A stretch of 64,000 bases of DNA from JAFAXD01 sp963816775 (GTDB taxonomy: Bacteria; Pseudomonadota; Alphaproteobacteria; Rhizobiales; Xanthobacteraceae): positions 300,459-364,458 of the forward strand of contig CAWFLX010000020.1 in NCBI GenBank assembly GCA_963816775.1, read 5' to 3'. Under the pieces are notes generated by a model. It searched no databases. It saw nothing but the letters and a program-made list of their open reading frames with translations, and had not been told where the DNA came from. Of this stretch, positions 26,957-35,115 are shown piece by piece. Numbering within the stretch: the first letter of the stretch is position 1; every line of letters begins with the position of its first letter. A program made the translations under genes and the position numbers.

Positions 26957-27865
26957 ATGTCGATTCGACCGGTGAAGCGTGTCGTCCAGTCCACGCCGAC
27001 GCTTGAAGGCGCCGGTGTAAAATTGCGCCGGGCGTTCGGCTTTGGCGCAACCGAGGAATTCGACCCGTTTCTGCTGCTTGACGACTTTCGCAACGAGAGG
27101 CCCGACGACTACCGCGCCGGGTTTCCGTGGCATCCGCATCGCGGCATCGAAACCGTCACCTACGTGCTGGCCGGGACGGTCGAGCACGGCGACAGTCTTG
27201 GGAATCGCGGCAAGCTCGGTGCCGGCGACGTGCAGTGGATGACGGCGGGCAGCGGTATCATGCACCAGGAAATGCCGCAGGGCGACGAGCGCGGGCGCAT
27301 GCATGGGTTCCAACTCTGGGCCAACCTGCCGTCGCATCTGAAGATGACGGCGCCGCGTTATCAGGACGTTCCATCGACGGAAATCCCCGAGGTCATCGAC
27401 GACGACGGCACGCGCGTGCGTGTGATCTGCGGCGAGTTCTGGGGCAAGCGCGGCCCTATCGACGGCGTCGCAGCTGATCCGCGCTATCTCGACATTTTTG
27501 TTCCGCCGGGCCGGCGCAAGACGCTGGCTGTGGGAAGCGGCCGGCACGCGTTCGCTTACGTGTTCGAGGGCTCCGGAACGTTTCACGATGCGTCCCAGCC
27601 GTTCGGCGTTCTGACCGAAAAGGACACTGGTGGTGGTGAAATCCTGGTGCGCGAAAAAATTGGAAATCGTTCGCTGGTCGTCTTCGGCAGCGGCGACGAC
27701 GTGACCGTGCAGGCGGGCGAAGAAGGCATCCGCTTTCTGCTGGTGTCCGGCAAGCCGATCGAAGAACCGGTCGCCTGGTACGGGCCGATCGTCATGAATA
27801 CCAACGCCGAGCTGCAGCAGGCCGTCACCGAGCTGCGCAACGGGACCTTCATCAAACACAGCTGA
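26957..27865 (+). CDS. Pirin-family protein
   Basis: Starting at ATG 26957 (MSIRPVKRVVQ) gives 302 residues, the usual pirin length. The N-terminal cupin has the metal-binding HPHRGIETVTYVLAG (about 57-71) with two His, and SGIMHQEMPQGDERG (about 98-112) with the remaining His and Glu. The C-terminal cupin is degenerate, as usual. FDPFLLLDDF is a family hallmark. Bacterial pirins have been linked to quercetin dioxygenation, redox sensing or enzyme binding; this one cannot be assigned. It is divergent from the flavin monooxygenase gene. Confidence 0.9.
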   Translation: MSIRPVKRVVQSTPTLEGAGVKLRRAFGFGATEEFDPFLLLDDFRNERPDDYRAGFPWHPHRGIETVTYVLAGTVEHGDSLGNRGKLGAGDVQWMTAGSGIMHQEMPQGDERGRMHGFQLWANLPSHLKMTAPRYQDVPSTEIPEVIDDDGTRVRVICGEFWGKRGPIDGVAADPRYLDIFVPPGRRKTLAVGSGRHAFAYVFEGSGTFHDASQPFGVLTEKDTGGGEILVREKIGNRSLVVFGSGDDVTVQAGEEGIRFLLVSGKPIEEPVAWYGPIVMNTNAELQQAVTELRNGTFIKHS

Positions 27866-28026
27866 TTGCTGCAGCATTCAGCCCTGCCGCCCGGGCGCGC
27901 AAAGGCCGGGCTCCCTCCCGCGGGGACCGGATGCGCGCGTCGCTGCACATGATCTAAGATTGATCCGACGTCAGAGGCCGACGCCGCCATAACAAGGCGG
28001 CGGGGCTTCGGAACGGGAGGATCAAC

Positions 28027-28950
28027 ATGCGTTTCGCGTTGAACATGATCGTTGCGACCGTCGCGGTCGCGGCTACGACCGTTGGCGCGCCGGCCCAACA
28101 GAAGATCACGATCGGCGGCACGCCGAACACCGGGCCGGCCACCGCCATGGTGGCGGACATCGAGGGGATATTTAAAAAGCACGGGCTCGATGCAACCTAC
28201 ACGCTGATCACGATCAATCCTTCAATTCCGCCCGCGCTAGTGTCGGGGTCGTTGCAGATCGGAATCCCCACGCCGACGACCTTTCTGCAGGCGATCGACG
28301 GTGGCCTCGATCTGGTGGTGATCGCCGGCGTTGCCGACAATTCCAAAAACACGCCTTTGCAGATCATCGTGCGCAAGGACAGCGCGATCAAAGAGCCCAA
28401 GGATCTCGCAGGCAAGAAATTCGGCGCTCCCGGCCTCAATGCGGTGCTTCATGTGATGACGCGTCACTGGCTGATGCAACAGGGCATCGACCCGAAGTCG
28501 GTCAATTTCGTCGAGGCCGTGTTTCCTGTGCACGGCGACATGCTGCGCTCGGGTCAGATCGACGCCGTCATCAGCGTCGACCCGTTCGCGACAGCCATAT
28601 TGGCGCGCGGCGACGGCGTGCTGCTCGCAGACCTTATGAGCATATTCCCCGACGGCAACCCCAATCAGATGTACGTCACGACGCGCGACTATGCGACCAA
28701 GAACCCCGCGGTCGTCGCGGGTTTCCGCGCCTCGATCGACGACGCCGCGGCCTTCATCGCCGCCAATCCGGAGCAGGCCCGCCAGGACATCGGCAAGGTC
28801 CTCAAGCTACCGCCGGCGGTGATCGCAAACCTGATATTGCCCGCCGTCGACACCAAGGTAACGAAGGAGCAACTCGCCTTCTGGATCGACGTGATGCGCA
28901 AGCAGAACATGCTGTCGCGCGCGATCGACCCCGCGAAGCTGCTCTATTAG
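28027..28950 (+). CDS. NMT1/SsuA-type ABC transporter substrate-binding protein
   Basis: This 307-residue exported protein has a signal peptide (MRFALNMIVATVAVAATTVG, cleavage near APAQQ). It has the fold marks of the NMT1/SsuA/TauA group: ITIGGTPNTGPATAMVADIEG, then IFKKHGLDATYTLI, and the hinge motif LAGKKFGAPGLNAVLHVMTR. Such proteins bind nitrate, sulfonates, thiamine precursors or similar small molecules in the periplasm. No permease or ATPase gene is adjacent, so it is a solo binding protein here and its ligand is unknown. The GGGAGG upstream of the ATG is a good ribosome site. Confidence 0.87.
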   Translation: MRFALNMIVATVAVAATTVGAPAQQKITIGGTPNTGPATAMVADIEGIFKKHGLDATYTLITINPSIPPALVSGSLQIGIPTPTTFLQAIDGGLDLVVIAGVADNSKNTPLQIIVRKDSAIKEPKDLAGKKFGAPGLNAVLHVMTRHWLMQQGIDPKSVNFVEAVFPVHGDMLRSGQIDAVISVDPFATAILARGDGVLLADLMSIFPDGNPNQMYVTTRDYATKNPAVVAGFRASIDDAAAFIAANPEQARQDIGKVLKLPPAVIANLILPAVDTKVTKEQLAFWIDVMRKQNMLSRAIDPAKLLY

Positions 28951-29082
28951 ATCTGCGCGAAACTACGCTCGACGCCCAGATTCAGTAGACCGCAAGACCG
29001 GCAACCGAAACGGAAACCCGCCGATACGTTTCTTATAGCTGTCGCGTGCTGTTTGGACCGCCGCCGCGTCCCGTTCGATGCG

Positions 29083-29499
29083 TTACAGCGATTTCGGATT
29101 TCCCTTGAGGATTTCGTAGCGCGTGGCCTCGCCCGTCGAGTCGGTCATGGTGACTGTGTTGCCGATGACCTCGAGCTTATAGCAATCCATTTCCTCATCG
29201 GGGTATTTGAAGCAGACCGTATCGCCCACGAGCGCCCATTGGCCGGTTGAAATCTGGTTGCCCATCATTGATTTCGCAGTGCCGTCGGCGGCGTAGTACT
29301 CGACCAGCGTTTCGCCGTCTTCTTTCCCCGTGATGGAGTTTCCGACCAGCTGATTCCACGCGTCCAGACCGACGAGTTTTTGCCCGGAAGGCGCGGGGGA
29401 TGCTTGTGCCAGTTGCTGGACGCCCGATTCCGCGCGGGCCGCGGTTGCACCGATGAAAATGACGAGGGCCACGGCGAGAAAGCATGTGACGTTGCGCAT
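29083..29499 (-). CDS. Small exported protein, unknown function
   Basis: The ATG at 29499 follows AAGGAG and opens a signal peptide (MRNVTCFLAVALVIFIGATA, cleavage near ARAES); the mature part is about 115 residues. The body contains LVGLDAWNQLVGNSITGKE, ISTGQWALVGDTVCFKYPD and a second Cys in MDCYKLEV, so a disulfide is possible. The N-terminal domain resembles small beta-rich periplasmic proteins in which a GNTI/GNSI-type motif precedes a strand, but I cannot name the family. It is the second of two small exported genes on this strand, 117 bp after the other. Confidence 0.75.
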   Translation of the reverse strand: MRNVTCFLAVALVIFIGATAARAESGVQQLAQASPAPSGQKLVGLDAWNQLVGNSITGKEDGETLVEYYAADGTAKSMMGNQISTGQWALVGDTVCFKYPDEEMDCYKLEVIGNTVTMTDSTGEATRYEILKGNPKSL

Positions 29500-29616
29500 T
29501 GGTTCTCCTTGATGGACGCTGCTAGGTGTCGCAAGTCCGGACGGTCGCGCATGGTTACCCAATCATCGCCGGGGTCGCCAGTGTCGGCCATCACAATTTG
29601 TCGTTTAGAGCTAGTC

Positions 29617-30042
29617 CTAGTTCGTGCCCGGACACCGATTGTAGGTCTTGAGGTCATCGAAGTTGGTGCCGACCCGCATCGTGTCGCCACGCGGGATAAC
29701 GAGGAACGTCATGTCGCTTTTCTTCGCAGGATCGCCTTTGTCCGTGCACCACATATGCGCCGAGTAGTTTGGCCCGCCTACACCCGCGGTTTCGACCACG
29801 TATTCGACTGCGCAGTTTTCTTGCGGACCGGATCCGCCGCCCTCCTTGATGATGATATTCGACTTGTCGTTGGTGTCGCAGAGATCGGGCTTGAGCGCCC
29901 AGGTACCCCACGCTTCCTTCGGGATCGTCATGTGTCGGACGTCGCCAGCCCTGGCCGGCGTTACTCCGGAGACAACAATCATCGAAAGAAGGGCGGCGGA
30001 ACCGGTTATCAACACCGCGATCATTGACATAGACTTCAACAT
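29617..30042 (-). CDS. Small exported cysteine-containing protein, unknown function
   Basis: From the ATG at 30042 the product is 141 residues with a signal peptide (MLKSMSMIAVLITGSAALLS, cleavage near ARAGD). The mature protein has four cysteines (KPDLCDTN, QENCAVEY, HMWCTDKG, YNRCPGTN), suggesting two disulfides in the periplasm. The segment IPKEAWGTWALKPDLC suggests a small beta-rich fold. I do not recognise a named family. It precedes the 29083 gene on the same strand and the two may be cotranscribed. Confidence 0.72.
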   Translation of the reverse strand: MLKSMSMIAVLITGSAALLSMIVVSGVTPARAGDVRHMTIPKEAWGTWALKPDLCDTNDKSNIIIKEGGGSGPQENCAVEYVVETAGVGGPNYSAHMWCTDKGDPAKKSDMTFLVIPRGDTMRVGTNFDDLKTYNRCPGTN

Positions 30043-30266
30043 CGTCGACCCCCGTTCAATCGAGCCCCGCCAGCATAATCGCACGGCCATTTCTGGCAAC
30101 CGCTACGCTGCCTTCCCTCTCGTAGCTGCGCCCGTCCGACATGATTCTGTCCGCGCCGACGGGCTGAGCCCTTCAGCCGCGCCACAGTCCGGTCACGAAC
30201 GGCCGCTAACCCCAATGGAAATCACGACAACCGTCGGATCAGCGCGCGGAGCCGCATTCCGCCGCG

Positions 30267-30431
30267 CTAGTGCCCCGCTTCCGAAGTTCGTGATACATCG
30301 CGGCACCTCTGACACGAACTTCGGAAGCAAAGGGGCACTAGCAAAATATGATTCTAGTGCCGCTTGTCGATTTGAAGTTCCTTCATGAGCTTGCTGCAGG
30401 TGCTGTAGGAACTTCAAATCGGCGGCGCTAG
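30267..30431. repeat. Two-hairpin repeat element, copy B
   Basis: This 165 bp element is the reverse-orientation partner of the one at 2848-3013. It starts CTAGTGCCCC and ends GGCGGCGCTAG. Its first hairpin has arms GCTTCCGAAGTTCGTG and CACGAACTTCGGAAGC, followed by GGGGCACTAG and the AT-rich spacer CAAAATATGATT. The second hairpin has arms CGATTTGAAGTTCCT and AGGAACTTCAAATCG. It sits in the 418 bp gap between the divergent exported-protein gene and the ABC exporter, ending 30 bp before the exporter ATG. I see nothing else in that gap. Confidence 0.85.
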
Positions 30432-30460
30432 CCCGTCTCGGCCATGTTATTGAGTGCGCC

Positions 30461-32308
30461 ATGTTCGCTTTTTTCGAGCGGCAATTGAAACCCACGCAAG
30501 CGCCGGAGCGCCCCGAGCCGCCGGCAAGCCTGCTCGCGTTCTATTGGCATTATGCGCGCGAGGCGCGGCGCCTGTTCATTGCGTTGTTTGCCGCCGGTTT
30601 CGTGGTCGCCCTGCTCGACACCATGATCCCGGTGTTCATCGGGCGCGTGGTGACCCTGCTGACGTCTAACCCGCCGGACCAGCTGTTCGAGGAATTCTGG
30701 CCGCTGCTTCTGCTGATGGCATTCGTGCTGCTGGTCGCGCGTCCCGCCGCGATGGTGACCCAGGCGATGATTGCCAATCAGGCGATCGCCGCCAACGTCT
30801 CGAACCGCATCCGCTGGCAGAGCCATTGGCACGTCGTGCGCCAATCGTGGTCATTCTTTCAGAACGATTTCGCCGGCCGCATCGCAACGCGTGTGATGCA
30901 GACCGGCCCGGCGATCCGCGAGAGCGTCGTCGCGCTGCTCACTGCCGTCTGGTACATCCTGGTCTACGGCACCGGGGCGCTCATTCTGCTCGCGCGCGCC
31001 GATCCATGGCTCGCGCTGCCGGTGGTGCTGTGGTTTGCCGGCTATAGCGCGATGCTGCGCGTCTTCGTACCGCGAATGCGCGACCGTTCCAAGGACATGA
31101 CCGAGATTCGCTCGATGCTGACGGGGCGGATCGTGGACAGCTACACCAACATTCTGACCGTGAAGCTGTTCGCCCGTGCGCGCGACGAGGACGCCTATGT
31201 GCGCGACGCGATCGATTCGCATACCCGCCAGTTCTACCTGTCGCTGCGACTTAATACGCTGTTCGGCTTCACGCTCGCGACCCTTAACGCGCTGCTCGTC
31301 ACCGGCACTGGCGGCCTCGCGCTTTTCCTTTGGACCCGCGGCCAGGTCAGCGTCGGGACCGTCGCGATGGCGCTTCCGCTCGCTTGGCAGATCGTCAACA
31401 TCGCCGGATGGGTGGCCTGGCAGGTGACCGACATCTTCGAGAACATCGGCGTCGTGCAAGAAGGCATGCTCACGATCGCGCGGCCGATCACGCTCGCCGA
31501 CCGCAGCGATGCGCCCGCGCTTGCTATTACCCGCGGCGAGATCGTTTTCGACGACGTGCGCTTCGGCTACGGCCGCGAGACCGGCGTGCTCGAAGGCCTC
31601 ACCCTCAAGGTCGCGCCGGGCGAGAAGATCGGGCTGATCGGTCGCTCCGGTGCCGGCAAGTCGACGCTGGTGAATCTGTTGTTGCGGTTCTTCGACCTCG
31701 AGGACGGCCGCATCCTGATCGACGGCCAGGACATCGCCGGTGTCACCCAGGAGTCGCTGCGCGCGCAGATTTCGATGGTGACGCAGGACACCTCGCTGCT
31801 GCACCGCTCGATCTGCGACAACATCCGCTACGGTCGGCTCAACGCCGGCGAGGCCGAAATCGTGGCCGCCGCCAAGCTCGCGCACGCGCATGAGTTCATT
31901 CTCGAACTCGAGGACTGGCGAGGCCGGCGCGGCTACGACGCCCACGTCGGCGAGCGCGGCGTCAAACTGTCGGGCGGCCAGCGCCAGCGTATCGCGATCG
32001 CGCGGGTGATCCTCAAGGATGCGCCGATCCTGGTGCTCGACGAAGCAACCTCAGCCCTCGACAGCGAGGTCGAGGGCGCGATCCAGCAGAGCCTCGGCAC
32101 CCTGATGGCCGGCAAAACCGTGATCGCAATCGCGCACCGACTCTCGACCATCGCCCGCATGGATCGTCTGGTCGTGCTCGACCACGGCCGCGTGGTTGAG
32201 CAGGGCACCCATGCCGACCTGCTCCGGCTCGGCGGTCACTACGCGACGCTGTGGCGGCGCCAGTCGGGCGGGTTCATCGACGCCGACGGGATGCAGGCCG
32301 CAGAGTGA
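30461..32308 (+). CDS. ABC exporter half-transporter (permease-ATPase fusion)
   Basis: This 615-residue protein has an N-terminal type IV ABC exporter membrane domain with six helices (about 35-325) and a C-terminal nucleotide-binding domain (about 355-600). The latter shows Walker A IGRSGAGKSTL, Q-loop SMVTQDTSLLHRSI, signature VKLSGGQRQRIAIARV, Walker B PILVLDEATSALDSE and the switch His in IAIAHRLSTIARMD. As a homodimer it should export a lipid, peptide or drug across the inner membrane; the substrate is not evident. It resembles the MsbA/multidrug group. Repeat copy B lies directly upstream, within what would be its 5' region. Confidence 0.93.
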   Translation: MFAFFERQLKPTQAPERPEPPASLLAFYWHYAREARRLFIALFAAGFVVALLDTMIPVFIGRVVTLLTSNPPDQLFEEFWPLLLLMAFVLLVARPAAMVTQAMIANQAIAANVSNRIRWQSHWHVVRQSWSFFQNDFAGRIATRVMQTGPAIRESVVALLTAVWYILVYGTGALILLARADPWLALPVVLWFAGYSAMLRVFVPRMRDRSKDMTEIRSMLTGRIVDSYTNILTVKLFARARDEDAYVRDAIDSHTRQFYLSLRLNTLFGFTLATLNALLVTGTGGLALFLWTRGQVSVGTVAMALPLAWQIVNIAGWVAWQVTDIFENIGVVQEGMLTIARPITLADRSDAPALAITRGEIVFDDVRFGYGRETGVLEGLTLKVAPGEKIGLIGRSGAGKSTLVNLLLRFFDLEDGRILIDGQDIAGVTQESLRAQISMVTQDTSLLHRSICDNIRYGRLNAGEAEIVAAAKLAHAHEFILELEDWRGRRGYDAHVGERGVKLSGGQRQRIAIARVILKDAPILVLDEATSALDSEVEGAIQQSLGTLMAGKTVIAIAHRLSTIARMDRLVVLDHGRVVEQGTHADLLRLGGHYATLWRRQSGGFIDADGMQAAE

Positions 32309-32478
32309 GCAGATCCGCGCACAAGGCGGCTCGCCACGGCGCGCGGTCGCCAGATGGTGCGCAACAACGTCGACTACGTGGAAGACGACAATCGGATGAT
32401 AGTCGGGCCCTCTTGGACCGGAGGGGATGCCGGACGCACCCGTGGCGCGCGGATTCGCTCAAGCGCCGCCGGTCGCCG

Positions 32479-33036
32479 CTACTGCTGCGGTTCGCGCCAG
32501 CGTTTGGCCACGGCCGCCTTGAGCACTCCCTTGTCCACCCAGAACCTGAGCTGGCGGCCGTCGCGCGGACAGCAATGCGCATCATCGTTGCCCCAATCGA
32601 GGGTATCGATGGTGACGGATTGCGCGCCGATGTCGGCCTTGAGGAAATTGATGGTGTTGATGCCCGCAAAGGTCATCGCACGCTCGAGGTCCGGCGAGAA
32701 TTTGTGCAGCCTGATGTCTGAGATTGATTTGCCCGATTGCTTGATATCGAACGCCGCGATCGCTGAATGCCAGTTGTTGCCGCCCCCGCAGCCCTCGACC
32801 GAGTAGATGAGGATGACGACGCTCAGGTCTTGCACATTGTAAGGCGCGATCGTGCCGAACGTGAACCCGGTCAGCGTGCAGGTCTTTTCGGGCTGCAGTA
32901 GCGCCAACATCTGCTTGACCGCGCTTGGGGTGAGATCGAAAGACGTTCGCTCGGCCGCGTTGCCAGCGGGCTGCGCGATTGCGGAGGCCGAAAACATTGT
33001 TGCAGCAGTGAAGGTCAACAAAAGCGTCTTGCGCAT
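32479..33036 (-). CDS. Exported protein of unknown function
   Basis: The ATG at 33036 starts a signal peptide (MRKTLLLTFTAATMFSASAIA, then QPAGN), and the whole product is 185 residues. The mature part has cysteines in EKTCTLTGF, VEGCGGGNNWHSA and DDAHCCPRDGRQ. The C-terminal part DWGNDDAHCCP followed by QLRFWVDKGVLK resembles a small beta sandwich with an exposed metal-like Cys/His cluster, but I cannot name a family. It converges with the ABC exporter gene across a 170 bp gap in which I see no clear terminator. Confidence 0.75.
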   Translation of the reverse strand: MRKTLLLTFTAATMFSASAIAQPAGNAAERTSFDLTPSAVKQMLALLQPEKTCTLTGFTFGTIAPYNVQDLSVVILIYSVEGCGGGNNWHSAIAAFDIKQSGKSISDIRLHKFSPDLERAMTFAGINTINFLKADIGAQSVTIDTLDWGNDDAHCCPRDGRQLRFWVDKGVLKAAVAKRWREPQQ

Positions 33037-33127
33037 TACTCGGACCCTTCTGTGACCCAAAGTATACTGATACGCCTGGAACCACCTCTGCGTTGGCGAG
33101 TTGAACTGCCAGACATAGAGGTGGGAT

Positions 33128-33217
33128 ATGTGGAAACTCCCCGTCGATGAAGACGACTTGACGATTGCCGTTGCGGCGATCGTCTCGGCCGTCGCGATTT
33201 CGCTAGCACTTATCTAA
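33128..33217 (+). CDS. Possible 29-residue membrane micropeptide
   Basis: A short frame of 30 codons starts at ATG 33128 after the purine-rich AGAGGTGGG and ends at TAA 33215-33217. The product begins MWKLPVDEDDLTIAVAAI and ends in the hydrophobic VSAVAISLALI. This is an acidic cytoplasmic head followed by a single transmembrane-length helix, the layout of bacterial micropeptides such as those bound to oxidases or transporters. A strong intrinsic terminator follows 52 bp later, consistent with a short monocistronic transcript. Coding status is not proven. Confidence 0.5.
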   Translation: MWKLPVDEDDLTIAVAAIVSAVAISLALI

Positions 33218-33268
33218 TGCGTATCTGAAGGGCCTTTCGGCCGCGAAGCATCCATCATCATCAGCGAA

Positions 33269-33304
33269 AGCACGAGCACGCACTGTCGTGCTCGTGCTCT
33301 TTTT
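33269..33304 (+). terminator. Intrinsic terminator
   Basis: A perfect 12-bp stem (AGCACGAGCACG and CGTGCTCGTGCT) with a six-base loop is followed by CTTTTT. It lies 52 bp after the micropeptide stop and no other top-strand gene ends nearby, which supports transcription of that short frame. Confidence 0.85.
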
Positions 33305-33457
33305 CGGGCGGCAGCTGGGGCGCGGCCAAGCCGGATTTCGCCACGTTCGCCGGCCCAAGCGGCAAAAAACGACCCATTCCTGAACCTACGGCGGCCGGCG
33401 AGCGACCAACACGGGAGCGTGAGCCCGGCGTGTATGCGATAAAGGTGCCGGGACACC

Positions 33458-33850
33458 ATGTCGGATCGCAAAATAGTTACCGGCAAATGTGCGCCGGGTC
33501 ACACCGAGGAGTCAGGGGAAGGCCCATCTTTGATGCAGTTGAAACAGCACGTCCTTCGACAGGAATTCGACGGAATGAACGCCAATCCAAACGAGTCAAA
33601 TTGGAAAGCGCTTGCGCCGTCGATGGAGGCGAACATGATGACGATCCGACATCCAGCGGCTGAGACCGCGGAGCACTCGGCGAGATCGTCGCTCGATGCG
33701 TTTGAGCGTCGGCCTCACCAAACCGCCCTTCGGCGCACGAAGGCACCGCATCGTTTCCCGCTCTACCCTTTGCACGGCGATGAGCGGCGCGCCGGTAAGA
33801 CCGCGAAGTTGCTCGACCTCTACGCGCGGCTTAACCTGGGCGCGCTCTAA
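33458..33850 (+). CDS. Uncertain hypothetical gene
   Basis: A 130-residue frame begins MSDRKIVTGKCAPGHTEES after a weak AAGGTG. The N-terminal half is acidic and polar with an unremarkable composition; the C-terminal half becomes Arg/His-rich (FERRPHQTALRRTK), which is typical of chance frames in GC-rich DNA. Codon use in the first 60 codons is less GC-biased than in neighbouring genes. I recognise no family. It occupies an otherwise empty 0.8 kb between the terminator at 33304 and the CinA-like gene. The remainder, 33851-34093, shows nothing. Confidence 0.35.
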   Translation: MSDRKIVTGKCAPGHTEESGEGPSLMQLKQHVLRQEFDGMNANPNESNWKALAPSMEANMMTIRHPAAETAEHSARSSLDAFERRPHQTALRRTKAPHRFPLYPLHGDERRAGKTAKLLDLYARLNLGAL

Positions 33851-34093
33851 GCGCCTCGCGCAACCGAGGTCACCGCTGCGGCGGCAACGCGGTTGCGCTC
33901 GCGTTCAACCCAACCCGGCTCCCCACGACTGCGCATAGACCATGCGGCTAGCAGTCGCGAGCCGCACGGGTCCAGGCTCAACAGCGACGTCTGGCACGAG
34001 TTGCACCAGGTCTCGGCGCTTGCTTGATGTGGCTCCCCGCGTTTGCCCGCAAGAGAGTTGCGCTGATGAACCGGCCAGCGAATAGTATCTCGC

Positions 34094-34576
34094 ATGGAGC
34101 AGCTACTCCCCCTCGCCCGCAAGATTGCCGCGCGATTGATCGAGCGTCACCAGACGATCGCGGTCGCCGAGGGCTCGTGCGGCGGTCTGATGTCGGCGGC
34201 GCTGCTGGCCGTGCCGGGCGCGTCCGCGTATTTTCGCGGCGGCGGTGTGATCTACACCGCTGCGGCGCGCGGCGCGCTCCTTGACATCGGTTCGGCCGAA
34301 ATGACCGGTATGCGCGCAGCGAGCGAGCCCTACGCGGCCCTGCTGGCGCAGCGCGTGCGCGAGCGCCTCGGTGCCACGTGGGGTCTTGCCGAGTCGGGGG
34401 CGGCCGGACCGACCGGCAATCGCTATGGCGACCCGGCCGGGCATGCGTGCCTGGCGGTGTCCGGCCCCGCGGAGCGCACCCTGACGGTGCGAACCGCAAG
34501 TGACGATCGGGAAGCCAACATGCGCGCGTTTTCCCTCCGCGCGCTGGCGTTGCTGGCGGAGACGATCGGCGCATGA
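34094..34576 (+). CDS. CinA-family (PncC-like) protein with altered active-site motif
   Basis: The 160-residue product corresponds to the stand-alone CinA C-terminal domain, the nicotinamide-mononucleotide deamidase PncC. Clear family segments are IAVAEGSCGGLMSAALLAV, SAYFRGGGVIYT and AESGAAGPTGNRYGDPAG. The usual active-site motif AESCTGG reads AEGSCGG here, so the catalytic Ser position is occupied by Gly and Ser/Cys are shifted by one. It may be a paralogue with a different substrate or reduced deamidase activity. It is followed 18 bp later by a small conserved gene that is probably cotranscribed. Confidence 0.82.
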   Translation: MEQLLPLARKIAARLIERHQTIAVAEGSCGGLMSAALLAVPGASAYFRGGGVIYTAAARGALLDIGSAEMTGMRAASEPYAALLAQRVRERLGATWGLAESGAAGPTGNRYGDPAGHACLAVSGPAERTLTVRTASDDREANMRAFSLRALALLAETIGA

Positions 34577-34594
34577 GACCCCACGAGGCAAGAC

Positions 34595-35002
34595 ATGAGC
34601 AATCGCGACCCTGATCCGCTCAACCTCACCGGCGTTTGGCAAGGCCTCTACACCTATCCCGGCATCAACAAGTCCGTGTCGTTCGTGGCGACGCTGATCG
34701 AAACGCCGGGCACGCTCACCGGCTCAACCCACGAACCGTGCGTGTTTCGCGATGGAGCGGGCGGAACCCTGTTCGCGACACTGGTGGGCGGGCGCGGCGG
34801 AGCGCAGGTCGCGTTCCGCAAGACCTACGCGGCCGCCGGCCCGAATTACGACCTGGTCGACTATCAAGGCACGTTGAGCGCAGACGGGATTGAGATCGAG
34901 GGCCACTGGGTCATCCGCCGCATGTGGTCCGGCACATTCCTGATGATCCGCGAAACCGGCAAGGCGGCAGCACGCACCCGCAAGGTAGTCGCGCGCGCGT
35001 AG
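34595..35002 (+). CDS. Conserved small protein of unknown function
   Basis: This 135-residue cytoplasmic protein starts at an ATG preceded by GAGGCAAG. It reads as a beta-rich domain: LNLTGVWQGLYTYPG, SVSFVATLIETPGTLTG, RGGAQVAFRKTYAA and IEGHWVIRRMWSGTFLM. The pattern of a GxWxG-like opening and a closing SGTFLM strand resembles small lipocalin-like or barrel proteins, which is only a resemblance. Its position 18 bp after the CinA-family gene suggests a joint role. No signal peptide. Confidence 0.75.
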   Translation: MSNRDPDPLNLTGVWQGLYTYPGINKSVSFVATLIETPGTLTGSTHEPCVFRDGAGGTLFATLVGGRGGAQVAFRKTYAAAGPNYDLVDYQGTLSADGIEIEGHWVIRRMWSGTFLMIRETGKAAARTRKVVARA

Positions 35003-35115
35003 GCGGCCCAGGGGACGGGCCGACGGTTCGCGGCGCGGTAAATTGATGCCATACTCGCGCCCAGTATTCGCCGACCCAACGAGCGATGGAAACGGGGCAC
35101 GAGGGGAGCACGCCA

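Noticed and set aside
32354..32806. Top-strand frame beginning MVRNNVDYVEDDNRM
   Set aside because: It runs into the exported protein gene on the opposite strand and becomes Arg/Ser-rich with no family resemblance.
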